From NCBI GenBank assembly GCA_002342985.1, contig DDRC01000084.1, positions 1 to 28,079 on the forward strand: 28,079 bases of DNA, given 5' to 3'. Under the pieces are notes generated by a model, which was given only the letters and a program-made list of their open reading frames with translations, was not told the DNA's origin and searched no databases. This DNA comes from Flavobacteriales bacterium UBA2426 (GTDB lineage Bacteria; Bacteroidota; Bacteroidia; Flavobacteriales_F; PHOS-HE28). A program made the position numbers and the translations under genes. Below, piece after piece: positions 17,135-23,536 of the stretch (positions are counted from its first letter, which is position 1; the number at the start of each line of letters is the position of its first letter).

Positions 17135-17925
17135 GCCTCACGCTGGCCTCGATCCACATCCACCCGATCAAGTCGCTCGGGGGCTTCCATGTGTACGAAG
17201 CGCAGCTCACCGACCGCGGACTGCAACATGACCGACGCTGGATGCTGGTGGATGGGGAAGGCACTTTCGTGAGCCAGCGTGAAGTGACCGCCATGGCCTG
17301 CCTGCACACCTCACCCCACGGTGATGGTTTCCGTGTGACCGATGTGCGCGATGGTGCCACGCTCGATCTCCCTTGGACATGGCGTAATGAACGCACCGTG
17401 ATGACCAGCGTGTGGAGCGATCGTGTGCGGACCGTTCCCGCGGACGATGAACACAGCCGCTGGTTCAGTGCCCGCCTTGAACGACCGCTGACGCTCGTGT
17501 ATCTGCCCGATGCCACCAAGCGACGCACCGATGGACGCTATGCGCAAGGCCTCACCTCGCTGAGCGATGGCTTCCCCTACCTCATCGCCTCTCAGGCCTC
17601 GCTCGATGACCTGAACGCGCGGCTTGATGTGCCCGTGCCCATGGACCGCTTCCGCCCGAACCTGGTGATCGCCGGTGGAACACCGTACCAGGAGGATGCA
17701 TGGCGCAAGCTTCAGATCGGCACTGCACACTTCCAACTGGTGAAGCCCTGCGCCCGCTGCGTGATCGTGAGCACCGACCAGCGCACCGGCGAACGCGGCA
17801 AGGAACCGCTGCGCACGCTGGCCAGCTATCGCAGCAAGGGGAACAAGGTGATGTTCGGGATGAACGCGGTGGGTGACGCCAGCGGCACGGTGAAGGTCGG
17901 TGCGGTGGTGACCGTGCTCAGTTGA
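17131..17925 (+). CDS. MOSC-domain protein (mARC/YcbX-like)
   Basis: A 264-residue protein with an N-terminal MOSC beta-barrel (starting SLTLASIHIHPIKSLGGF) and a C-terminal MOSC domain with the conserved KPCARCVIVSTDQ motif near residue 205-215; its cysteine is the expected molybdenum-cofactor ligand. The family includes mitochondrial mARC and E. coli YcbX, which reduce N-hydroxylated compounds. Unlike YcbX there is no C-terminal 2Fe-2S domain, so a separate electron donor would be needed. No signal peptide, so cytoplasmic. Its ATG overlaps the stop of the upstream cytochrome by 4 bases, implying coupled translation, although the two products should end up in different compartments. Confidence 0.88.
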   Translation: MSLTLASIHIHPIKSLGGFHVYEAQLTDRGLQHDRRWMLVDGEGTFVSQREVTAMACLHTSPHGDGFRVTDVRDGATLDLPWTWRNERTVMTSVWSDRVRTVPADDEHSRWFSARLERPLTLVYLPDATKRRTDGRYAQGLTSLSDGFPYLIASQASLDDLNARLDVPVPMDRFRPNLVIAGGTPYQEDAWRKLQIGTAHFQLVKPCARCVIVSTDQRTGERGKEPLRTLASYRSKGNKVMFGMNAVGDASGTVKVGAVVTVLS

Positions 17926-17943
17926 GCACTGGTCGATCTTCCG

Positions 17944-17951
17944 CATCTTCG
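17944..17951 (+). promoter_or_regulatory. -7-like element abutting the ferritin-like/VIT1 start codon
   Basis: Reads CATCTTCG, two mismatches to TAnnTTTG, with ATGC between it and the ATG at 17956. Weak on its own; supported by the same spacing at four other genes in the window. Confidence 0.3.
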
Positions 17952-17955
17952 ATGC

Positions 17956-19074
17956 ATGGCCACGAACAAGCTGCAGGTCCAGAGCCTTCGTACGGAGGTG
18001 GACGCCGCGTACCTGTATGAACGCATCGCTGCCAATGAACAGGACCCGCATGTGGCACAGCTCTTCAAGGAGATGGCCACCATCGAACGTGGCCATGCCG
18101 AGCATGCCTTTGGTGAACTGAAGAAGGCCGGTATCCTCGATGTGATGCCGGGTCCGTCGTGGCGGGCACGCACCTTGGACCGCATCGGTCGCATGCTTGG
18201 GTACGACCATGTGATCGCGCAGCTGATGGACGTGGAGAAGGGCCTGGCGAAGGCCAGCGTGGCGCAGAAGCTCCGCAGCGGAACGCCGGTGAGCGGCGCG
18301 GAGCAGAACCATGTGCGGATCCTGGCCTCCCTGATCGCCGGCAAGCGCGGCATGGGCGGCGAGCAGCTGGGGCGCATCGAAGGGCGGCACAAGAGCGTGG
18401 GCGGAAACGCGCTGCGCGCCGCGGTGCTCGGCGCGAACGATGGCCTGGTGAGCAACATGAGCCTGGTGATGGGTGTGGCCGGCGCCACGGAAGGGCAGCA
18501 GGGCGTGCTGCTCGCGGGGCTGGCCGGCCTGCTGGCCGGTGCATTGAGCATGGCGCTCGGCGAGTGGATCAGCGTGAAGAGCTCGCAGGAACTGTACGAG
18601 CGCCAGATGGCCCTGGAGATGACCGAGCTCGAGACGAATCCCGAAGGCGAGCGCAAGGAGCTCGTGCTCATCTACATGGCGAAAGGCATCGGCGAGGCGG
18701 AGGCGCATCGGCTGGCCGATGAAGCCATGCGCGACACTGGCAAGGCGCACGCGCTGCTGGTGAAGGAGGAGCTCGGCATCAACGCGGAGGAACTGCAGGG
18801 TTCGGCGTGGGAGGCGGCGATCACCTCGTTCTTCCTCTTCGCCATCGGCGCCATCCTGCCCGTGCTGCCCTTCTTCTTCCTCACCGGCCTGAAGGCCATC
18901 GGCCTTAGCCTTGGGTTGAGCGCGCTGGGCCTCTTCGGCATCGGCGGGGCGATCACGCTCTTCACGGGGCGTTCGCTCCTGTTCAGCGGGATGCGACAGG
19001 TGTTCTTCGGACTTGCGGCCGCGGCGATCACCTTCGGCATCGGCCGGCTGATCGGGGTGAACGTGGCGGGCTGA
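17956..19074 (+). CDS. Ferritin-like/VIT1 fusion, probable iron or manganese exporter
   Basis: A 372-residue fusion. Residues 1 to about 145 are a ferritin/rubrerythrin-like helical domain with acidic and histidine ligands (YERIAANEQDPHVAQLF, then EMATIERGHAEHAF). From about 147 follows a VIT1/CCC1 membrane domain (NALRAAVLGANDGLVSNMSL, LSMALGEWISVKSSQELYE) with about five helices. This matches the erythrin-vacuolar iron transport group, of which MbfA of alphaproteobacteria exports iron; the ferritin-like domain is thought to sense or capture the metal. Metal choice here is not decided by sequence. The 30-base gap after the MOSC gene holds a weak promoter-like element, so it may be transcribed alone or by read-through. 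Confidence 0.9.
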   Translation: MATNKLQVQSLRTEVDAAYLYERIAANEQDPHVAQLFKEMATIERGHAEHAFGELKKAGILDVMPGPSWRARTLDRIGRMLGYDHVIAQLMDVEKGLAKASVAQKLRSGTPVSGAEQNHVRILASLIAGKRGMGGEQLGRIEGRHKSVGGNALRAAVLGANDGLVSNMSLVMGVAGATEGQQGVLLAGLAGLLAGALSMALGEWISVKSSQELYERQMALEMTELETNPEGERKELVLIYMAKGIGEAEAHRLADEAMRDTGKAHALLVKEELGINAEELQGSAWEAAITSFFLFAIGAILPVLPFFFLTGLKAIGLSLGLSALGLFGIGGAITLFTGRSLLFSGMRQVFFGLAAAAITFGIGRLIGVNVAG

Positions 19075-19083
19075 TGGAACCGC

Positions 19084-19091
19084 TACCTTGA
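19084..19091 (+). promoter_or_regulatory. Weak -7-like element upstream of the T9SS-type secreted protein
   Basis: Reads TACCTTGA inside a small inverted repeat (CCGCT / AGCGG). It is 70 bases from the preferred ATG at 19162 but 13 bases from an in-frame GTG at 19105, leaving some doubt about the start. Confidence 0.25.
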
Positions 19092-19161
19092 GCGGAACTC
19101 CGTCGTGCGGCGAGCAGGCCACCCAGGCGTGCATCGCTCGTCATACAGCAAGACCAGCCCC

Positions 19162-20712
19162 ATGGAACGCACCCTCCTTCTCTGGATGATGGCCCTGAAC
19201 GGGATCATCGCCCAGGCCCAGGCCCCCTTCGCCAACGTCTACGATGCACCGTCCGATACGACCTCTCCATGGTACACCGGCGGCAGGGTCGCCCTCCGAC
19301 CGGACAGCGGCTTCACGGTCCTTGGTCACGCCGGCTCGAACAGCCCCGACCGGAAGATCATCTACGTGGACCGGATCGACGCCGATGGTGCGCCCTTGCA
19401 GCATGACCGGTACCACTTCGCCCAAGACACGGTGTACCTCTACAATTGCTTCACGCGCTCCGACGCGGGCTCCCTCCTCATCGGGACCGTTCGCGACCGC
19501 GACCTGTTCATGATGCACGTGGCCGATGATGGCACATGCGTGTCGGCGTTGATCTACGACGACCCCGACCCGCTGGTCATCTCGAGCAGGTGGCACAGGG
19601 CCGTACCCCTGCCCGACGATTCCCTGCTGCTCGTCGGTAGTGCATCGGGGGCCGGCGGTTCCAAGGGTCTGATCGCGAAGTGCGACACGAATGGGATGAT
19701 CGCCAGTGGCACCTACCTGCAGATCAACAACGCGGCCACAGCGTTCCTTGGCGCCGAGGCCCTTGCGAACGGCGATGTGCTGGCGTGGGGGGGCGTCAAC
19801 GGCCCAATGGGTGGTTCCAACGTCGCCCGCATCGCACCTGACGGCACGGTGATCTGGGCGGAACGGGTGAGGGAGATCCCATCCAGCGGCATGCAGATCA
19901 GCGGTGCGGTGGAGCTCAGCGACGGTACGCTGCTGCTCGGCATGTCCTATGTACCAGCGGGCCAGACCACCATGCACCCTGCGTTGCTCGCCTTGGCGTC
20001 CGATGGAAGCCTGATCGATTGGAAGTTCTATCCCGATATGATCTCCGGCGTATACGGGGCCATTCCGGCGAACAACGATGGTGTGCTGATGGTCGGATCC
20101 GGGCCGGGTGCCTTGCGCTTCCTTTCCGTGGACGCGACCGGCGCCATCGCGACAGCGGGAGAGCTGAACGCGACGATGTCCCAATATGCCTTCATCGCCG
20201 ATGCGACCGGCGCCCCGGTGATCTCCGGTCTCACGCCCGTGCTGCCGCGACGCCCTGCCATGATCCGCGGCACCGGTGCGTTCGCCGCATGCGGCGTGGT
20301 GCCCCTCACCTCCACCGTGCAATCCCTCACCCCCATCATCGCCGACGATTGGGTGCAGACCTCTGTGCTGCTCGATCCGGTGGACGTGACCGCGAGCATC
20401 ACGCACAGCACCTGGGCCCTGACGGACTCGGCCCTTTGCCCGGGGATCATCACCGGATCATCCGACCATGCGCAGCGCATCAGCAAGGCGTGGCCGGTCC
20501 CGGCATCGGACGTGCTCTGGGTGGACCTGCCCGATGGAACGACCGCACGGGGCGTGGATGTGATCGACGCGCTCGGGCGCCGGGCGGCGATGGCCTGGAC
20601 CGCCGATGCCGGGCGTGTGCGTCTGTCGGTGGAAGACCTGCGCCCAGGGGCGTACACCCTGCGGATCCGCACCATCGAAGGGGAGCTGGCGGTCCGCTTC
20701 CTGAAAGAGTAG
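19162..20712 (+). CDS. Secreted protein of unknown function with T9SS-type C-terminal domain
   Basis: A 516-residue protein. The signal peptide is MERTLLLWMMALNGIIAQAQ. The body consists of short beta-rich repeats of the kind seen in delta-60/propeller-like surface proteins (GGRVALRPDSGFTVLGHAG, RIAPDGTVIWAERV, LLALASDGSLIDWKFY), suggesting a beta-propeller. The C-terminal 75 or so residues (AWPVPASDVLWVDLPDGTTA to FLKE) fit the type A T9SS sorting domain, with the final YTLRIRT...VRFLKE strand. A surface or secreted location follows; the substrate is unknown. ATG at 19162 was chosen for the signal peptide; a GTG at 19105 is in frame. Confidence 0.82.
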   Translation: MERTLLLWMMALNGIIAQAQAPFANVYDAPSDTTSPWYTGGRVALRPDSGFTVLGHAGSNSPDRKIIYVDRIDADGAPLQHDRYHFAQDTVYLYNCFTRSDAGSLLIGTVRDRDLFMMHVADDGTCVSALIYDDPDPLVISSRWHRAVPLPDDSLLLVGSASGAGGSKGLIAKCDTNGMIASGTYLQINNAATAFLGAEALANGDVLAWGGVNGPMGGSNVARIAPDGTVIWAERVREIPSSGMQISGAVELSDGTLLLGMSYVPAGQTTMHPALLALASDGSLIDWKFYPDMISGVYGAIPANNDGVLMVGSGPGALRFLSVDATGAIATAGELNATMSQYAFIADATGAPVISGLTPVLPRRPAMIRGTGAFAACGVVPLTSTVQSLTPIIADDWVQTSVLLDPVDVTASITHSTWALTDSALCPGIITGSSDHAQRISKAWPVPASDVLWVDLPDGTTARGVDVIDALGRRAAMAWTADAGRVRLSVEDLRPGAYTLRIRTIEGELAVRFLKE

Positions 20713-20727
20713 CGCCAACGGGCTTGC

Positions 20728-20735
20728 TACCTTTC
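20728..20735 (+). promoter_or_regulatory. -7-like element abutting the YhhQ start codon
   Basis: Reads TACCTTTC, one mismatch to TAnnTTTG, 5 bases before the ATG at 20741. Predicts a leaderless or nearly leaderless mRNA. Confidence 0.5.
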
Positions 20736-20740
20736 CGCTG

Positions 20741-21526
20741 ATGATCCACTCCATCCTTGCGGACAAGGCCACGCGGCTCTACCTCGTTCTGGGCGGCTTC
20801 TTCGTGGCCAATGCGCTCATCGCGGAGATGATCGGGGTGAAGCTCTTCCAGCTGGAGACCTTGCTGGGCGTCACCAAGGCCGACTTCACCCTGCTCGGCC
20901 AACCGCACCTCAGCTTCGTGCTCAGCGTGGGCGTGCTGCCCTGGCCCATCGTCTTCATCCTCACCGATGTGGTGAACGACTACTACGGGGTGCGCGGCGT
21001 GCGCTTCCTCACCCTGCTCACCGCAGCGCTCATCGCCTTCGCCTTCGTGGTGATGGGATTCGCCATCGGCATGCCCCCCGCCGACTTCTGGGTGGGCATG
21101 AACGCCGCGCAGGGCGTGCCCGACATGCAGGCTGCGTTCGCGGGCATCTTCGGCCAGGGCATGAACATCATCGTGGGCTCGCTCAGCGCCTTCGTGGTGG
21201 GGCAGCTCGTGGATGCCTTGAGCTTCCGCGCCATCAAGCGCCTCACCGGCGACCGCCGCATCTGGCTGCGGGCCACCGGAAGCACGCTCATCAGCCAACT
21301 CATCGACAGCGTGGTGGTCACCTACATGGCCTTCTGGCTGCTGCGGAGCGACTTCTCGTTCGCACGCTGCACCGCGCTGGTGATGACGGCCTACGCCTAC
21401 AAGCTCCTGGTGGCCATCGTGAGCACGCCGCTGGTCTACCTGGTCCACGCCGGGGTGGAGCGCTACCTTGGGGCCGAACGGGCGGCAGCCATGCGTGCAG
21501 CGGCCCTGAGCAAGGCGGCAGGATGA
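20741..21526 (+). CDS. yhhQ: Queuosine precursor transporter (YhhQ/VUT family)
   Basis: A 261-residue polytopic membrane protein of the VUT/DUF165 family. Helices are visible around LYLVLGGFFVANALIAEMIG, LSVGVLPWPIVFILTDVVND, LLTAALIAFAFVVMGF and further on. The acidic TDVVNDYYG motif and the SQLIDSVVV motif are family hallmarks. YhhQ takes up the queuosine precursors preQ0/preQ1, so this organism may salvage queuosine, though no other queuosine gene is in the window. The gene overlaps the following acetyltransferase by 4 bases (ATGA). Confidence 0.9.
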   Translation: MIHSILADKATRLYLVLGGFFVANALIAEMIGVKLFQLETLLGVTKADFTLLGQPHLSFVLSVGVLPWPIVFILTDVVNDYYGVRGVRFLTLLTAALIAFAFVVMGFAIGMPPADFWVGMNAAQGVPDMQAAFAGIFGQGMNIIVGSLSAFVVGQLVDALSFRAIKRLTGDRRIWLRATGSTLISQLIDSVVVTYMAFWLLRSDFSFARCTALVMTAYAYKLLVAIVSTPLVYLVHAGVERYLGAERAAAMRAAALSKAAG

Positions 21527-22047
21527 GCGATTCGGTCATCATCGAACCCATCACGAAGGACGATCACCACGGCCTGTTCCACCTGGTGGATTCCGACCGC
21601 AGGCGGCTGCTCCCCTACTTCCCGGTGACCTGCGCCCATTGCAGCGATCCGCGCAGCACGCGGTCCTACATCAAGGACATGCTGGCCCTGTCGAAACGCC
21701 GCGAATTCTTCTGCTTCGCCATGCGCGACTACGAGGGCGGCGCCCCCATCGGGCTGGTCTTCCTGAAGGAATTCGACTGGACGGTGCCGAAGTGCGAGAC
21801 GGCCTATTTCATCAGCTCGGTGTACGAGGGCAAGGGCATCACGACCATGGGCCTGCTCTGGGCGGTGGACTACGCCTTCACAGAGCTCGGCATGGAGAAG
21901 GTCTTCGCCCGTGTGGACCCCGTGAACGTGGGCAGCTGCAAGGTGCTGGAGCATTGCGGCTTCGAGCGCGAAGGCCTGCTGCGCCGCGACTACCGGACAG
22001 CGGACGGCCGCCTGCTGGATCTGGTGATGTACAGCGTGCTGCGCTGA
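21523..22047 (+). CDS. GNAT family N-acetyltransferase (RimJ/RimL-like)
   Basis: A 174-residue acetyltransferase of the RimJ/RimL-like group. The acetyl-CoA binding region is near GKGITTMGLLWAVDYAF and the typical C-terminal motif ARVDPVNVGSCKVLEHCGFE is followed by EGLLRRDYRTADGR. The substrate could be a ribosomal protein N-terminus, an amine or an antibiotic; sequence does not decide. Translation is coupled to yhhQ by the ATGA overlap. The stop is one base from the stop of the convergent diheme cytochrome gene, so the two transcripts must overlap at their 3' ends; I see no terminator hairpin between them. Confidence 0.9.
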   Translation: MSDSVIIEPITKDDHHGLFHLVDSDRRRLLPYFPVTCAHCSDPRSTRSYIKDMLALSKRREFFCFAMRDYEGGAPIGLVFLKEFDWTVPKCETAYFISSVYEGKGITTMGLLWAVDYAFTELGMEKVFARVDPVNVGSCKVLEHCGFEREGLLRRDYRTADGRLLDLVMYSVLR

Positions 22048-22048
22048 G

Positions 22049-23041
22049 CTAGGACCCGCTGCCCGGCGGCGTCCACTTCTCCGGCCTGCCGGCCACCGGC
22101 GGCAGCTTGCTCAGGTAGTCGAAGATAGCGCCGAGGTCCTGCTCGGTCATGGTGGCGTACATGGTCCACGGCATCACCGTCTGGAAATCCCCGGCCTGCC
22201 AGTCGACCCGCGGCGGCACATAGGCGCTATCCGCATACTGCTTGAACCGCGCGATGAACGTGGCCTTGTCCCAGGCGCCGATGCCATCGGTGGGATGCGG
22301 CGTGATGTTGGCCGAGCGGAGCACGGCTCCGTTGGGCATGGTGAAGGCGAAGCCCCCCGCGAAGGGCGCGCCCACCCTTTCCCCCTTCTCCGTTCGCGTG
22401 TGGCATTCGATGCAGGCGGCCGCGTTCACCATGTACTCGCCATAGGCAGGGTCCGTGGGCTCCGGGCGGTCCATCGGGTGGGGTGCCTCGGGCACGGTGC
22501 GCATGATCAGGTTCACTGGGAAATCGATCACGCTCGCCGGGTACGGCGGCGTCTCGATCGGCTCCAGCGAGCGCAGGTAGGCGATGATGCTGTGCACGTC
22601 CTCCGTGGCCAGTCGGTTGTAATTCGGGTAGGGCATCACCGGGAAGAACGGATGCCCATCCTTGCTCACCCCGCTGGTGATGGCCCGGTAAAGCTCGCCA
22701 TCGGTCCAGTCCTTGAGTGCGAAGGGCGTGATGTTCCGCGCGTAGAACTCGCCGGGGAACTGCATGGTGCGATTGAACCGGTCGCCGCCTGCGCCCTGCG
22801 TCCCCGGCTTGGGCGGCGCCGACAGGAGGTCCCAGTCGCGCTGCGCATGACAGTCCATGCACACGCATACGCTGTTGGCCAGGTACCGGCCGCGCTCGAT
22901 CCGCTCCGGGGTCAGCTCCACGCTGAGCTCCGCCGGCGCCTCCACATCGGGAAGGGCCTGCGTGATGTAGGCATAGCCGGCGAGCGCCGAGAGGGCCACG
23001 ATGAGGAGCACGATGCCGAGGGCTTTCATGATGCGTTTCAT
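22049..23041 (-). CDS. Membrane-anchored diheme cytochrome c
   Basis: A 330-residue protein with an N-terminal anchor or signal (MKRIMKALGIVLLIVALSAL) and two class I cytochrome c domains. Heme motifs are CMDCH (near residue 63) and CIECH (near 203); candidate Met ligands lie in PVMPYPNYNRL and TVMPWTMY. The pattern resembles cytochrome subunits of periplasmic alcohol, aldehyde or sugar dehydrogenases, but no dehydrogenase gene is adjacent. It probably faces the periplasm and passes electrons to an oxidase or to ACIII. I chose the ATG at 23041 because it gives a proper signal sequence and lies just after a promoter-like pair; the upstream reading frame is shadow. Confidence 0.88.
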   Translation of the reverse strand: MKRIMKALGIVLLIVALSALAGYAYITQALPDVEAPAELSVELTPERIERGRYLANSVCVCMDCHAQRDWDLLSAPPKPGTQGAGGDRFNRTMQFPGEFYARNITPFALKDWTDGELYRAITSGVSKDGHPFFPVMPYPNYNRLATEDVHSIIAYLRSLEPIETPPYPASVIDFPVNLIMRTVPEAPHPMDRPEPTDPAYGEYMVNAAACIECHTRTEKGERVGAPFAGGFAFTMPNGAVLRSANITPHPTDGIGAWDKATFIARFKQYADSAYVPPRVDWQAGDFQTVMPWTMYATMTEQDLGAIFDYLSKLPPVAGRPEKWTPPGSGS

Positions 23042-23064
23042 CGCGAAGGGGGTTGCAATCAAAA

Positions 23065-23095
23065 GCAAGCTAACCAGAATGCCCGGATCGGCAAA
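23065..23095 (-). promoter_or_regulatory. Putative promoter of the diheme cytochrome gene
   Basis: On the minus strand TTTG (23092-23095), 19 bases, then TAGCTTGC (23065-23072), 23 bases before the ATG. The -33 element is perfect and the spacing is the expected one; the -7 element matches TAnnTT only. Confidence 0.5.
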
Positions 23096-23101
23096 CCGGC
23101 C

Positions 23102-23109
23102 GACCTTTG
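23102..23109 (+). promoter_or_regulatory. -7-like element abutting the 59-residue protein start codon
   Basis: Reads GACCTTTG, one mismatch to TAnnTTTG, with AACC between it and the ATG at 23114. It lies back to back with the promoter of the diheme cytochrome gene in a 72-base divergent gap. Confidence 0.45.
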
Positions 23110-23113
23110 AACC

Positions 23114-23293
23114 ATGGCCAAGCGCAAGCGACCGGCTCGCCAGGAACTCGACGCCATCGAGCGCGCGGCCAAGCGCGAGGCGCAGAAGGCCGCGGGCGCA
23201 CTGGATGGCCGCTACCGGCCGCGCGTAGTGAAGAGCCGCAAGGCCTATACGCGCAAGCCCAAGCACCGGGGCGGCGAAGGCAACGGCGCCTGA
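23114..23293 (+). CDS. Small highly basic protein (59 residues), function unknown
   Basis: Begins MAKRKRPARQELDAIERAAK and ends in a Lys/Arg-rich tail (SRKAYTRKPKHRGGEGNGA). About a third of the residues are Lys or Arg. The first half should form a charged helix; the rest looks extended, suggesting binding to RNA, DNA or the ribosome. I recall similar short basic proteins with a (K)xYxRKxK tail in other Bacteroidota, but cannot name a family. It has a plausible promoter-start arrangement and is divergent from the diheme cytochrome gene. Confidence 0.65.
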   Translation: MAKRKRPARQELDAIERAAKREAQKAAGALDGRYRPRVVKSRKAYTRKPKHRGGEGNGA

Positions 23294-23451
23294 ACGCCGG
23301 ACGTCACCCACGGGCCATCATCCGGCCCCGCCACCAGCGTCAGGCCCCTTGCACCAGAAAGACGGAGCGGGCGCCCAGAGCCATTGGGAAAGGCCCCCTG
23401 AGAAATCGATGCGCCAAAGGCACCAGCCGCAGCCGCGAGGTGAAGTGGGCA
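23294..23451. other. Intergenic stretch with no clear gene
   Basis: Only a weak inverted repeat is visible (GCCGGA / TCCGGC at 23296-23326, 19-base loop, no T-tract), which is a poor terminator candidate for the 59-residue gene. Nothing else is recognisable before the promoter-like pair that starts at 23452. Confidence 0.5.
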
Positions 23452-23481
23452 TTGCTTCCGACGCGCCCAGCGCTAATTTCA
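23452..23481 (+). promoter_or_regulatory. Putative promoter of the frameshifted T9SS gene
   Basis: TTG (23452-23454), 19 bases, then TAATTTCA (23474-23481), 55 bases before the ATG at 23537. Spacing is right and the -7 element matches TAnnTT; the last two bases do not. Confidence 0.4.
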
Positions 23482-23536
23482 ACCCGCGAGCTAGGGATAC
23501 TGAGCTGCATTCGATAACCCAACAAACGTTTTCGTC

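Noticed and set aside
17311..19134. Open frame of 607 codons on the minus strand opposite the MOSC and VIT1 genes
   Set aside because: It crosses two unrelated well-supported genes and shows no motif.
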